From the NCBI GenBank assembly GCA_028690255.1, contig JAQVBP010000077.1, positions 1-13,638 on the forward strand: a stretch of 13,638 bases of DNA. Direction: 5' to 3'. Position numbers and translations under genes: made by a program. Source of the DNA: Methanosarcinaceae archaeon (GTDB taxonomy: Archaea; Halobacteriota; Methanosarcinia; Methanosarcinales; Methanosarcinaceae). Position 1 is the stretch's first letter, and each line of letters begins with the position of its first letter. Positions 1 through 6,251 of the stretch are shown here, in pieces. A model generated the notes under the pieces. It was not told the origin of the DNA. It saw nothing but the letters and a program-made list of their open reading frames with translations, and did not search any database.

Positions 1-107
1 AGTAATGGGTTCTTTTTTAGATTTTTTAATTTTTTCATTATAATCACTAAAAATTAGTTATTATATATAGTACAAAAAGATTTACATTTGTTATACTGAG
101 TATGATC

Positions 108-125
108 AATATTTATACAAATATT
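108..125. promoter_or_regulatory. AT-rich palindrome in the dut upstream region
   Basis: Seven-base arms (aatattt / aaatatt) are separated by four bases. The palindrome overlaps a TATA-like stretch (atttatacaa, 111-120), and a second TATA-like run lies at 61-69. It sits about 90 bases before the dut start, so it could be an operator over the core promoter or a chance AT-rich palindrome. The rest of 1-214 shows no gene: no start codon in the dut frame lies between an in-frame stop at 188-190 and the ATG at 215. Confidence 0.3.
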
Positions 126-214
126 ACCAGCGGGGCGAACAGGCTCCGGTCCATAAGTACAGGGCTTCTCCTGCATCGAAAGCATAATAAGTCCGCCCGG
201 AGTTACGGACGTTT

Positions 215-733
215 ATGGCTCTTTTATCCGATAAGGAACTGAAGAAACTGGTGCAGGGGCATCCCCCTCTGCTTGAAAACGCTGTTGACCTCAAGACCCA
301 GCTCCAGCCAAACGGGCTTGAGATGACTCTGAAGGAGGTAAGGACAATCGAAGGGCCCGGAGCCGTGGATTTTGATAATTCCGGGCGGGTTTTGCCGGAA
401 AGCCGGCTCCTGGATTTCGACGAGGAGGGCTGGATCCATCTTCCCAAAGGGGTGTACAAGGTCATTTTTAACGAAATCGTAAACATTCCTAAAAATCTTG
501 CGGCCACGGCGAGGCCCAGGTCCACCCTGATCCGCTGCGGGGCAACCCTGGAGACTGCGGTCTGGGATGCAGGCTACCGGGGGCGCAGTGAGTCCATGCT
601 TGTGGTCTACAATCCGGAGGGCTTCAGGCTCAGGAAAAACGCCCGCATCATGCAGCTCCTTTTTCAGACTCTGGAGCATGAAGTGGAAAACGGATATTCC
701 GGAGTCTACCAGAACGAAAACACGGAGCTCTGA
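215..733 (+). CDS. dut: Archaeal DCD-family dUTP diphosphatase
   Basis: A 172-aa protein of the dCTP deaminase/dUTPase superfamily, in the archaeal branch usually annotated as deoxyuridine 5'-triphosphate nucleotidohydrolase. It would hydrolyse dUTP to dUMP and pyrophosphate in the cytoplasm, keeping uracil out of DNA and supplying dUMP for thymidylate. Visible signatures are RPRSTL (100-105), DAGYRG (118-123), ARIMQLLF (143-150) and a C-terminal GYSGVYQ segment like the mobile tail of the family. Length fits the archaeal family. The ATG at 215 is favoured because an in-frame stop lies at 188-190 with no other start between; ggag at 199-202 is a weak ribosome-binding site. Whether it is purely a dUTPase, a dCTP deaminase or bifunctional cannot be settled from motifs alone. 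It ends 110 bases before aroA', which has its own TATA-like sequences. Confidence 0.85.
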   Translation: MALLSDKELKKLVQGHPPLLENAVDLKTQLQPNGLEMTLKEVRTIEGPGAVDFDNSGRVLPESRLLDFDEEGWIHLPKGVYKVIFNEIVNIPKNLAATARPRSTLIRCGATLETAVWDAGYRGRSESMLVVYNPEGFRLRKNARIMQLLFQTLEHEVENGYSGVYQNENTEL

Positions 734-794
734 AAGGGGAAGTTTGAAAATATATAGATCGGGAAAGAATTGTTAGAAAGACTGTGAAAATGCT

Positions 795-804
795 AAAATA
801 TATA
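795..804 (+). promoter_or_regulatory. Putative TATA element for aroA'
   Basis: The run aaaatatata lies about 40 bases before the aroA' ATG, a suitable distance for an archaeal TATA box with a short leader. The 12-mer aaaatatataga occurs exactly twice in this gap (747-758 and 795-806), so there may be two tandem core promoters. Another TATA-like run is at 811-818. No start site can be assigned from sequence. Confidence 0.35.
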
Positions 805-843
805 GACAAGATATAAATTATAAAACCGTTATATAGGCAAACT

Positions 844-1638
844 ATGAACAGTATTGGGAAATCTATCAGGATGGAAAGGATTTTCGACCGTAACACGGGA
901 AACGCGATCATTATCCCCATGGATCATGGCGTAGGTGCAGGTCCCATTAAAGGGCTTGAAAACCTTCAGGATGCGGTAAACCTGGTCGCCGAAGGAGGAG
1001 CAAACGCCGTACTGGGGCACATGGGCCTTGCCAAACACGGGCACCGGGGCTACGGGCACGATGTAGGGCTTATCATCCACCTTTCGGCTTCGACCTCCCT
1101 TGCAATGGACCCTAACCACAAGGTGCTTGTAACCGCTCCGGAAGAGGCCCTTAAGGTTGGGGCCGACGGGGTTTCCGTCCACATTAACGTGGGTGCGGAA
1201 GACGAGTTCGAGATGCTCCAGGACCTGGGAAAAACCGCAAGAAAGTGTGACGAGTGGGGAATGCCCCTCCTTGCCATGATGTATCCGAGAGGTCAGAAGA
1301 TTGTTTCGGAATACGATGTGGAAGTCGTAAAACACGCGGCAAGAATCGGGGCCGAACTGGGCGCCGACATTATAAAGACCAATTACACGGGCAGCCCCGA
1401 TACTTTCAAAGAAGTTGTGCAGGGATGTCCCGTGCCGGTAATCATCGCAGGCGGCCCCAAGGTAAACTCCGAACGGGATCTGCTGGAGATGGTCCAGGGC
1501 TCCCTTGAAGCCGGAGGAAAAGGGGTTGCTATCGGAAGAAACGTCTTCCAGGCAAAAGATCCTGTGGCCCTTGTCCGCAAGATCTCAAAAATCGCACACG
1601 GTGGGATGAGCGTCGAGGAAGTCCTGGAGACAGAATGA
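844..1638 (+). CDS. aroA': 2-amino-3,7-dideoxy-D-threo-hept-6-ulosonate (ADTH) synthase
   Basis: A 264-aa class I (Schiff-base) aldolase of the DeoC/FbaB superfamily. In methanogens the AroA' enzyme joins 6-deoxy-5-ketofructose 1-phosphate and L-aspartate semialdehyde to give ADTH, the first step of the archaeal route to 3-dehydroquinate and aromatic amino acids. The sequence closely follows the Methanocaldococcus enzyme as I remember it: IPMDHGV with Asp27, GGANAVL, GHRGYG, MMYPRG with Tyr147, and ADIIKTNYTG with the probable Schiff-base Lys178. GGPK and AIGRNVFQ form the phosphate-binding end of the barrel. The ATG at 844 gives the expected N terminus just before MERIFDR; no strong ribosome-binding site is seen, fitting a short leader. 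Class I fructose-bisphosphate aldolase paralogues are very similar, so that is the alternative. No AroB'-type dehydroquinate synthase follows it here, which is a mild caution. Confidence 0.82.
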   Translation: MNSIGKSIRMERIFDRNTGNAIIIPMDHGVGAGPIKGLENLQDAVNLVAEGGANAVLGHMGLAKHGHRGYGHDVGLIIHLSASTSLAMDPNHKVLVTAPEEALKVGADGVSVHINVGAEDEFEMLQDLGKTARKCDEWGMPLLAMMYPRGQKIVSEYDVEVVKHAARIGAELGADIIKTNYTGSPDTFKEVVQGCPVPVIIAGGPKVNSERDLLEMVQGSLEAGGKGVAIGRNVFQAKDPVALVRKISKIAHGGMSVEEVLETE

Positions 1639-1668
1639 GAAAACGCCTGAATAAAAATCAGTACCGAA

Positions 1669-1688
1669 TTATGGGTAAAAACCCATAA
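1669..1688 (+). terminator. Hairpin terminator after aroA'
   Basis: A perfect 8-bp stem (ttatgggt / acccataa) with an aaaa loop is followed by a T-rich stretch (ctttattttaatt). It begins 31 bases after the aroA' stop codon. Confidence 0.5.
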
Positions 1689-1790
1689 CTTTATTTTAAT
1701 TATATAGTTTCCACTGGATATTGGGGGTATACAATTTCCTTCCCCCTTCAGAAAAAAGCACCTGAAATTCTCGGATTACAGGCACAAAAA

Positions 1791-1814
1791 ATGAAAGTAT
1801 ACAGGTACTTTCAT
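1791..1814 (-). terminator. Hairpin terminator after the radical SAM gene
   Basis: A perfect 9-bp stem (atgaaagta / tactttcat) with a 6-base loop. Read on the minus strand it is followed by five T residues. It lies 46 bases beyond the radical SAM stop codon, so it suits that gene; with the hairpin at 1669-1688 it separates two convergent genes. Confidence 0.5.
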
Positions 1815-1859
1815 ATCAAAAAGTATTTCCGTTTTAAGAGAAAAAAGGTGCAAAGGGAC

Positions 1860-2855
1860 TCAAAGGTCCACAAAGGGCACCAGGTCACAGCCCCCGCAGC
1901 TGAGACACATGCTCCGGGCAAGGTCGGGGCGCAGGCCGTATTTTACCAGGATCTCTTTTTCCATTTTAGCAAGCTTTAGCAGGCGTTCCGGGCCCGGCCT
2001 TTCCATGAAACAGTCCCCGAGTCTCAGGGGATGGGGATTTATAGGGCGTAAAATGGGAATGACTCCTCTTTTTGCCAGGGCCTCGATTCCGGCCCTGACG
2101 CAGGAATCACTTTCTCCGAGGCCGATTATGAAGTTGGAAAAGACCCGGTTCTTTCCGAATATTTCCACGGCTTCTTCGAGTTTATCAAGGATATAGGCCT
2201 GAGAGAGGTCTCCGCATACTTTTTTGAAAATCTCGGGGTCCATCGTCTCCACATTGTACTTGAGTTCGGAGACCCCTCCCTCGTAAAATTTTTGGGAACA
2301 GCCTTCCGTGGGATAGACCGAAACCCCTATAGGGACCCCGTATTTCCTGAGTTCGGGGAGCAGTTTCAGGACGCGCTCGACCTCCCCTTCCACGGACTCC
2401 TCAACCCCGGAGGTCAGGGAAATGGCTTTAAGGTTTCCGGTTTCTGCAACCGCATCAACGATTTTCAGGACCTCCCTGTCCGTTTTCACATCGCCCTGGA
2501 GTTTTGGGACCGGGCAGTACTTGCAGTTAAAGATGCACTTTTCACAGAGGGTGATAAAGGCCTGTTCCGGGCAGTGGGCAAGAGCAGGTTCAAGGGTCCC
2601 GCAGACAAGGACGTCTCCGTCTCTGAGGATTGCGACTGTTCCGTCATTTCCTGCCTTTTCTATTGAAAGGGGGGATGCCTGGTTAATACTCAGCCTGACC
2701 CTCCGGGCTCCGGCTCTGAAAAAAACCGAACCTGTACCCGCTCCCGGGCCGGCTGTGGAGCCAAATGCCCGGGGGACAAGGGAGGGGTCCACTGAAATCG
2801 AGCCAATGGAAATCAGCAGGGCTTTTAATTCGGCTGTTATAATTCTGGATTGCAT
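1860..2855 (-). CDS. Radical SAM protein with C-terminal Cys cluster, function unknown
   Basis: A 331-aa protein whose canonical radical SAM motif is CX3CX2C at Cys107, Cys111 and Cys114 (sequence CIFNCKYC). These cysteines would bind the [4Fe-4S] cluster that cleaves S-adenosylmethionine. A region of about 100 residues precedes it, which is long for the fold and may be a separate N-terminal domain. Later segments (LTSGVEESVEGE, VETMDPEIFKKVCGD, NFIIGLGE, RPINPHPLR) resemble the barrel of biotin-synthase-like and related enzymes. A second cluster, CLSCGGC (Cys317, 320, 323), lies nine residues from the C terminus and may bind an auxiliary iron-sulfur cluster or metal. I do not recognise the subfamily and assign no substrate. 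The ATG at 2853-2855 has a weak aggt upstream, inside a palindrome at 2857-2870. It is convergent with aroA' and divergent from the 141-aa gene, so probably monocistronic. Confidence 0.8.
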   Translation of the reverse strand: MQSRIITAELKALLISIGSISVDPSLVPRAFGSTAGPGAGTGSVFFRAGARRVRLSINQASPLSIEKAGNDGTVAILRDGDVLVCGTLEPALAHCPEQAFITLCEKCIFNCKYCPVPKLQGDVKTDREVLKIVDAVAETGNLKAISLTSGVEESVEGEVERVLKLLPELRKYGVPIGVSVYPTEGCSQKFYEGGVSELKYNVETMDPEIFKKVCGDLSQAYILDKLEEAVEIFGKNRVFSNFIIGLGESDSCVRAGIEALAKRGVIPILRPINPHPLRLGDCFMERPGPERLLKLAKMEKEILVKYGLRPDLARSMCLSCGGCDLVPFVDL

Positions 2856-2856
2856 G

Positions 2857-2870
2857 AGATAGACCTATCT
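2857..2870. promoter_or_regulatory. Palindrome abutting the radical SAM start codon
   Basis: Arms of six bases (agatag / ctatct) with two bases between. On the minus strand it ends one base before the ATG and contains the only ribosome-binding-site-like aggt. It could be an operator or a small RNA hairpin occluding translation start; neither is proven. Confidence 0.3.
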
Positions 2871-2950
2871 TATTTTTCTGACAGCAGTTATCCTGAAAGT
2901 TCCCTTTCAGCAACAGGTTCTCGCAGAACCCGGGAATTCCGAAGGTTTCC

Positions 2951-3058
2951 GTAAACCCCGAAAACCCTGAGGAGTCGGGAAACCCTGAAAACCCTGAGGA
3001 GTCGGGAAACCCTGAAAACTCTGAGGAGTCGGGAAACCCTGAAAACCCTGAGGAATCG
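2951..3058. repeat. 27-bp tandem repeat, 4 copies
   Basis: Units start at 2951, 2978, 3005 and 3032. The first differs at its 5' end (gtaaacccc); units 3 and 4 each carry one substitution. On the plus strand one frame reads as nine-residue blocks of the type GNPENPEES and stays open to a TAA after 3058, but that frame has a TGA near 2893 and no start codon in between. I treat it as non-coding or as the tail of a dead gene. Confidence 0.85.
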
Positions 3059-3201
3059 GGAAAGCTGAAGAAAAAACTGTAATACTGCCTGAAGAACTCA
3101 CAAGCTGGAAGTATATAATTTTTATCGTTTTTATAATTTATATCGATTGGAAGTTCCCGTTCTCCGGCAGGCCCAATAACATATAAAAAAAGATATAAAT
3201 C

Positions 3202-3222
3202 ATCTGGTAAGAATATCCAGAT
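3202..3222 (+). promoter_or_regulatory. Inverted repeat immediately before the 141-aa gene
   Basis: The arms atctgg (3202-3207) and ccagat (3217-3222) end exactly at the base before the ATG. TATA-like sequence (atataaaaaaagatata) lies at 3181-3196, only about 30-40 bases from the ATG, so the transcript probably has a very short leader and the palindrome would overlap the transcription start. No clear ribosome-binding site is seen. Confidence 0.35.
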
Positions 3223-3648
3223 ATGGAAAACCCTGAAAAAATCGAATGGGACGTTTTTGAAACGGTAATCGCATGGGTAGAATCAATACAAAACAGGCCT
3301 GAAATCGATCCCTATATGGTTGACGATTTTTTAAAACTCCTCGGAGTGGCCGTAACCAACCCCACGTTCCATATGGATATCTCCGAAGAAGCCGGAGAAA
3401 TAAACTACGAGAAACTCACAGGCTTCCTCCCCGGAGACATAGAGGGAATAAAAAAGTTAATGAACTCCCGTCGCAAGATTTTAAATAAGGCCTTATTTAC
3501 GGAAGTCCGAAAGTACGTAAACTATCTGGAAAAATACAACTCAAAAATCCAGGCAGGGGAATCGGAGGGCCTGAAGGATATGGAAGACACTATCAGGTGG
3601 GTTGCGGGAGAATATTCCATAATAATCAACGACCTGAAACCTTATTGA
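3223..3648 (+). CDS. Unrecognised 141-aa soluble protein
   Basis: I do not recognise this protein. It is acidic, lacks cysteine, and shows no membrane segment or signal peptide. Predicted character is mostly helical: an N-terminal helical stretch (about 9-45), a conserved-looking middle (LTGFLPGDIEGIKKLM, about 65-80), and a C-terminal charged helix with a possible coiled coil (about 83-125). Base composition and codon use look like the neighbouring genes, and the start at 3223 is the first ATG after the promoter-like region, so it is probably real. It precedes the winged-helix gene by 107 bases on the same strand; that gap has its own TATA-like run, so co-transcription is uncertain. Confidence 0.65.
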   Translation: MENPEKIEWDVFETVIAWVESIQNRPEIDPYMVDDFLKLLGVAVTNPTFHMDISEEAGEINYEKLTGFLPGDIEGIKKLMNSRRKILNKALFTEVRKYVNYLEKYNSKIQAGESEGLKDMEDTIRWVAGEYSIIINDLKPY

Positions 3649-3690
3649 AAGAAGGCCCTGGCAGCAAAACCGGAGGACTAAATCACAATA

Positions 3691-3700
3691 ATTATATAAA
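3691..3700 (+). promoter_or_regulatory. Putative TATA element for the first winged-helix gene
   Basis: The run attatataaa lies 55-65 bases before the ATG at 3756, at a reasonable distance for a promoter with a leader of about 30 bases that contains the ribosome-binding site agggag (3742-3747). Confidence 0.35.
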
Positions 3701-3755
3701 GATCCGGCCAATCTTTTAAAATATAATAAACAGTCACTTTCAGGGAGTATTAAAA

Positions 3756-4073
3756 ATGGAAGAAACGAAAGAAAAAGAAATGGATGAAATTGATCTTTTC
3801 CTTGACTCGCAGGTAAAAAGCGAAGAGGAACTCTTACAGGAAAAATGCGAAAGGACATTTTATGCGGCGTCCAATCCCACACGCAGGGAGCTTATCAAAA
3901 GCATCTGTTTTCTTGGGAAAAGCGAGAAAGAGCTTCTGGAATTAACGGGCCTTGACAGTGCTTCCTTAAACTTCCACATCAGGGTCCTCATAAACGCGGA
4001 TTTTCTTTTTCTGGGTGAAGACGGCACCTACAGGCTTACGGAAATCGGACTGAACGTCCTCCCTAAACTCTGA
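3756..4073 (+). CDS. Small winged-helix (ArsR-like) regulator A
   Basis: A 105-aa protein. Residues 1-30 are acidic and probably flexible. Residues about 38-99 form a winged-helix fold of the ArsR-like archaeal type: NPTRRELIKSI (helix 1), a helix-turn-helix around KSEKELLELTGLDSASLNFHIRVL, and a wing around FLGEDGTYRLTEIG. It would bind DNA and act as a transcriptional regulator. The ribosome-binding site agggag (3742-3747) is 8 bases from the ATG and decides the start. It is followed by a 177-base gap and the COG0523 GTPase. A paralogue lies just after that GTPase: 22 identities over 59 aligned columns with one gap. No clear metal-binding Cys/His set is visible, so a metal-sensing role is only suggested by context. 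Confidence 0.78.
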   Translation: MEETKEKEMDEIDLFLDSQVKSEEELLQEKCERTFYAASNPTRRELIKSICFLGKSEKELLELTGLDSASLNFHIRVLINADFLFLGEDGTYRLTEIGLNVLPKL

Positions 4074-4191
4074 TCCTCAGGTTCTGGCCGCAATCATGCT
4101 TCAGATCCCTGCAGGGCACTGTCGATAATCATTTTTTCACTTATTATTTCCTCACCTATTTTTCCTCATCTATTATTTCATCAATTATTAT

Positions 4192-4207
4192 ATATCTTGA
4201 AAGATAT
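4192..4207. promoter_or_regulatory. 16-bp palindrome at the GTPase promoter
   Basis: Perfect 7-base arms (atatctt / aagatat) flank two bases. It overlaps the TATA-like run ttatatat (4188-4195) about 55 bases before the GTPase ATG. This is the geometry of an operator, and the adjacent winged-helix proteins are natural candidates to bind it. The half-site aagatat also occurs at 3190-3196, before the 141-aa gene. Confidence 0.45.
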
Positions 4208-4250
4208 TCTTATATTTGCACTTAATCACAACAATGAGGATAGGAAAAAT

Positions 4251-5615
4251 ATGAGAATCATCATCATAGGGGGATTTCTCGGAAGCGGGAAGACCACCAC
4301 GATCCTGAAACTGGGCAGACACCTGAGCGAAGCCGGAAAGAAGGTTGCGATCATCGTAAATGAGATCGGGGAAATAGGGCTTGACGGGGACGCGATTTCG
4401 GATACGGGGATTGTGACGGAGGAGCTTACCAGCGGGTGTATCTGCTGCACGTTAAGGATCAGTATGCAGTACACCCTGCAGAACATGAGAGAAGAGTTCG
4501 ACCCTGATATCATCATAATAGAGCCGACAGGAATCGCGTTTCCCAGGCAGATTAAAGAGGAAATTGCGATTATGGACCTTCCCGAGCTTTCCTTTGCCCC
4601 TGTGGTGACCCTTGTGGACCCCGGACGCTTCGTGACCGAGATTAACGAGATCCCGAGGTTTATCGAGACTCAGATCAAAGAAGCCGAGATCGTCTGCATA
4701 AACAAGGTGGACATAACGGATGAGGTAAAGGTCCTTGCAGCCGAGAAAAACCTGAAGGTAGTAAACCCCGATGCAAAGATCCTCAAGTTTTCTGCAAGAG
4801 TCGGGGACGAGCAGTTTGAAGGCCTGATCGATCACCTGGCAAGCGAGGGAAGGGAGGTATTCGGTACAGGGGACAAAAACTCCATTGAAATGTCAGAGGT
4901 CAACGCCCATTCCCTCGAACTGGCCCTTTCCGAAGAAAAACTCGATCCGAACAACATGATGGGCCTTGCCGAAGGGATACTGAAAGCCATCCGGGACCGG
5001 GTGAGGGAAATAAACCCGAAATTCATAGGGCACGTAAAACTTTCCCTGAAATTCCCGAAGACCCTGGTCAAGGCCAGCGTGACGTCCGCGGATGCATTCC
5101 CTCTCGTGGAATTGATCCGGGACAGGCAGTGTGCCCGGTCCGGGTTGAAACTACTCTCTGCAGTCACGAAGGTCTCAAAAGCCGAACTTGTCCGGATAGT
5201 CGAAAGCTCTGTCGCGGAAAAACTCCGGGAAGCCGGGATAAGCTTTGAAAAAGTGGAACATGCTCATGAACACCATGAACATGAACATGAACCCCACGGT
5301 CCTGAACCCCACAGCCATGAACACCATGAACCCCACAGTCATGAACATTACGGAGACCACGGCCCTGAACCCCACGGTCCTGAACCCCACAGTCATGAAC
5401 ATCACGGAGACCACGGTCCTGAATCCCACAGTCATGAACATCACGGAGACCACGGTCCTGAATCCCACAGTCATGAACATTACGGAGACCACGGCCCTGA
5501 ACCCCACGGCCCTGAACCCCACGGCCCTGAACCCCACAGTCATGAACATCACGGAGACCACGGCTCTGAACCCCACGGCCCTGAACCCCACGGCCCTGAT
5601 GAAAAAATTGAGTAA
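4251..5615 (+). CDS. COG0523 (CobW-like) GTPase with long His-rich tail
   Basis: A 454-aa G3E-family P-loop GTPase of the COG0523 group, which includes cobalamin-synthesis CobW and zinc, cobalt or other metal chaperones. Seen in order: Walker A GGFLGSGKTT (7-16), the metal-binding motif GCICC with Cys63, Cys65 and Cys66, EPTG (91-94), the guanine-specificity motif NKVD (151-154), and a C-terminal domain to about 330. Residues 337 onward are a tail of about 110 residues, with about 39 histidines in GDHGPE-, GPEPH- and SHEHH-type blocks. Such tails in this and related Ni chaperones bind or store metal. The ATG at 4251 is chosen over an upstream in-frame TTG at 4197 because it begins at the P-loop strand and has gagga 10 bases upstream. 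The target metal is not visible. A paralogous winged-helix gene follows after 36 bases, probably in the same operon. Confidence 0.85.
   Translation: MRIIIIGGFLGSGKTTTILKLGRHLSEAGKKVAIIVNEIGEIGLDGDAISDTGIVTEELTSGCICCTLRISMQYTLQNMREEFDPDIIIIEPTGIAFPRQIKEEIAIMDLPELSFAPVVTLVDPGRFVTEINEIPRFIETQIKEAEIVCINKVDITDEVKVLAAEKNLKVVNPDAKILKFSARVGDEQFEGLIDHLASEGREVFGTGDKNSIEMSEVNAHSLELALSEEKLDPNNMMGLAEGILKAIRDRVREINPKFIGHVKLSLKFPKTLVKASVTSADAFPLVELIRDRQCARSGLKLLSAVTKVSKAELVRIVESSVAEKLREAGISFEKVEHAHEHHEHEHEPHGPEPHSHEHHEPHSHEHYGDHGPEPHGPEPHSHEHHGDHGPESHSHEHHGDHGPESHSHEHYGDHGPEPHGPEPHGPEPHSHEHHGDHGSEPHGPEPHGPDEKIE
5259..5603 (+). repeat. In-frame His/Gly/Pro/Glu tandem repeat of the GTPase tail
   Basis: DNA repeats encode variable blocks: a 13-residue (39-base) unit of the type GDHGPESHSHEHH, and inserted 5-residue (15-base) GPEPH units. 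All variation is in multiples of three, and His/Tyr and Pro/Ser swaps are single-base changes, as expected of replication slippage under selection to stay in frame. Confidence 0.85.
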
Positions 5616-5651
5616 ATAATTTGAAACATAAAAACCGGGAGATTAATTATT

Positions 5652-5957
5652 ATGCAGGAAGAAGACGAACTTGATGCATATATGGCTACAGAGAAGGACC
5701 CCTCCGAAGGGGGTTCCGTAAAAATGGATCACGTTATAATGGAAAAGGTTGCCATAAGCCCTGATAGGAGAAAACTCCTCCGGATTGTCGGGGTTTTCGG
5801 GAAAAACGAAGAAGAACTGAGGGATAAATCGGGCCTTAACGATTTCAAATATAAGTACCACATGGATTTCCTGCTCAAGGTCGGTTTCCTTAAGTTCGAA
5901 GAAGGGGTTTACCGCCTGACGGATTCGGGAATAGCTGTACACGATTCCGTGTGTTGA
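5652..5957 (+). CDS. Small winged-helix (ArsR-like) regulator B
   Basis: A 101-aa paralogue of the winged-helix protein encoded at 3756. The acidic N-terminal segment (1-30) is followed by SPDRRKLLRIV, a helix-turn-helix region (EEELRDKSGLNDFKYKYHMDFL) and a wing (FEEGVYRLTDSG, about 82-93). Between the two proteins PxRR, GK, the EL of the recognition region, H, FL and YRLT are shared. It starts 36 bases after the GTPase stop with gggag (5637-5641) 10 bases before the ATG, so it is likely co-transcribed with the GTPase. It probably regulates transcription; the ligand is unknown. The recognition helix differs strongly (SASLNF versus FKYKY), so the two need not bind the same site. Confidence 0.75.
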   Translation: MQEEDELDAYMATEKDPSEGGSVKMDHVIMEKVAISPDRRKLLRIVGVFGKNEEELRDKSGLNDFKYKYHMDFLLKVGFLKFEEGVYRLTDSGIAVHDSVC

Positions 5958-5981
5958 TCCGGGAATGGGGGTCTTCGTAAA

Positions 5982-6095
5982 GTGGATTCCACAATTCGTT
6001 GCCTTTCTCGTAAGGTATGGATTGTGACATCAGGTTCTTTCGGGAATCGGTTGGAGGAAGCCCGTTAAATCTTTAGATTTCACGGGTAGTTCACA
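5982..6095 (+). mobile_element. Possible IS200/IS605 right-end / omega-RNA relic
   Basis: The region ends in a hairpin with arms cccgt (6061-6065) / acggg (6082-6086) continued by aaatct / agattt around a two-base loop, then tagttcac. This gaagccc...gggtagttcac layout is, from memory, typical of archaeal tnpB element ends. One plus frame reads ESVGGSPLNL and stops at 6076 inside the hairpin, like the GSPxL tails of many TnpB proteins. Upstream nested pairing (cacaat 5990-5995 with attgtg 6021-6026, and cctt with aagg inside it) suggests a folded RNA. No tnpB body is present, so this is a relic or a minimal non-autonomous copy. Confidence 0.4.
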
Positions 6096-6220
6096 TTTTC
6101 TTTTTCTACCTGAATTCCACGGGATCTTTTTACTAAAAAACGATAAGTTTTTATGTTTATTCGATCAATGCCGTTATGTATAAATTTTCGATATTATATC
6201 CACTCAGCTTTAAAATCCGG

Positions 6221-6251
6221 AATTATTTGCCTCGAAATTCAGGCAATAATT
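6221..6251 (+). promoter_or_regulatory. Bulged hairpin in the presumed ferredoxin leader
   Basis: The arms aattatttgcct (6221-6232) and aggcaataatt (6241-6251) pair over 11 bp with one bulged T and an 8-base loop. If transcription starts after the TATA-like run at 6178-6186, this lies in a leader of roughly 150 bases. Its role is unknown. Confidence 0.3.

Larger units (their letters stand above)
2856..3222. other. Divergent intergenic spacer
   Basis: This 367-base gap separates the radical SAM gene (-) from the 141-aa gene (+). It holds a palindrome next to the radical SAM start (2857-2870), four 27-bp tandem repeats (2951-3058), an AT-rich stretch with several TATA-like runs (about 3111-3145 and 3180-3200), and an inverted repeat next to the ATG at 3223. 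No convincing gene is present. Confidence 0.6.

Noticed and set aside
2907..3101. 64-aa minus-strand protein over the 27-bp repeats
   Set aside because: Low-complexity Gly-Phe-Pro translation arising from the repeat, with no ribosome-binding site support.
4197..4250. N-terminal extension of the GTPase from TTG 4197
   Set aside because: The extension overlaps the putative promoter palindrome and TATA region; the ATG at 4251 has a ribosome-binding site and starts at the conserved P-loop strand.
5175..5591. Minus-strand and alternate-frame repeat proteins over the His-rich tail
   Set aside because: The repeats keep all frames open; the GTPase frame is continuous with a recognisable domain and explains the region.
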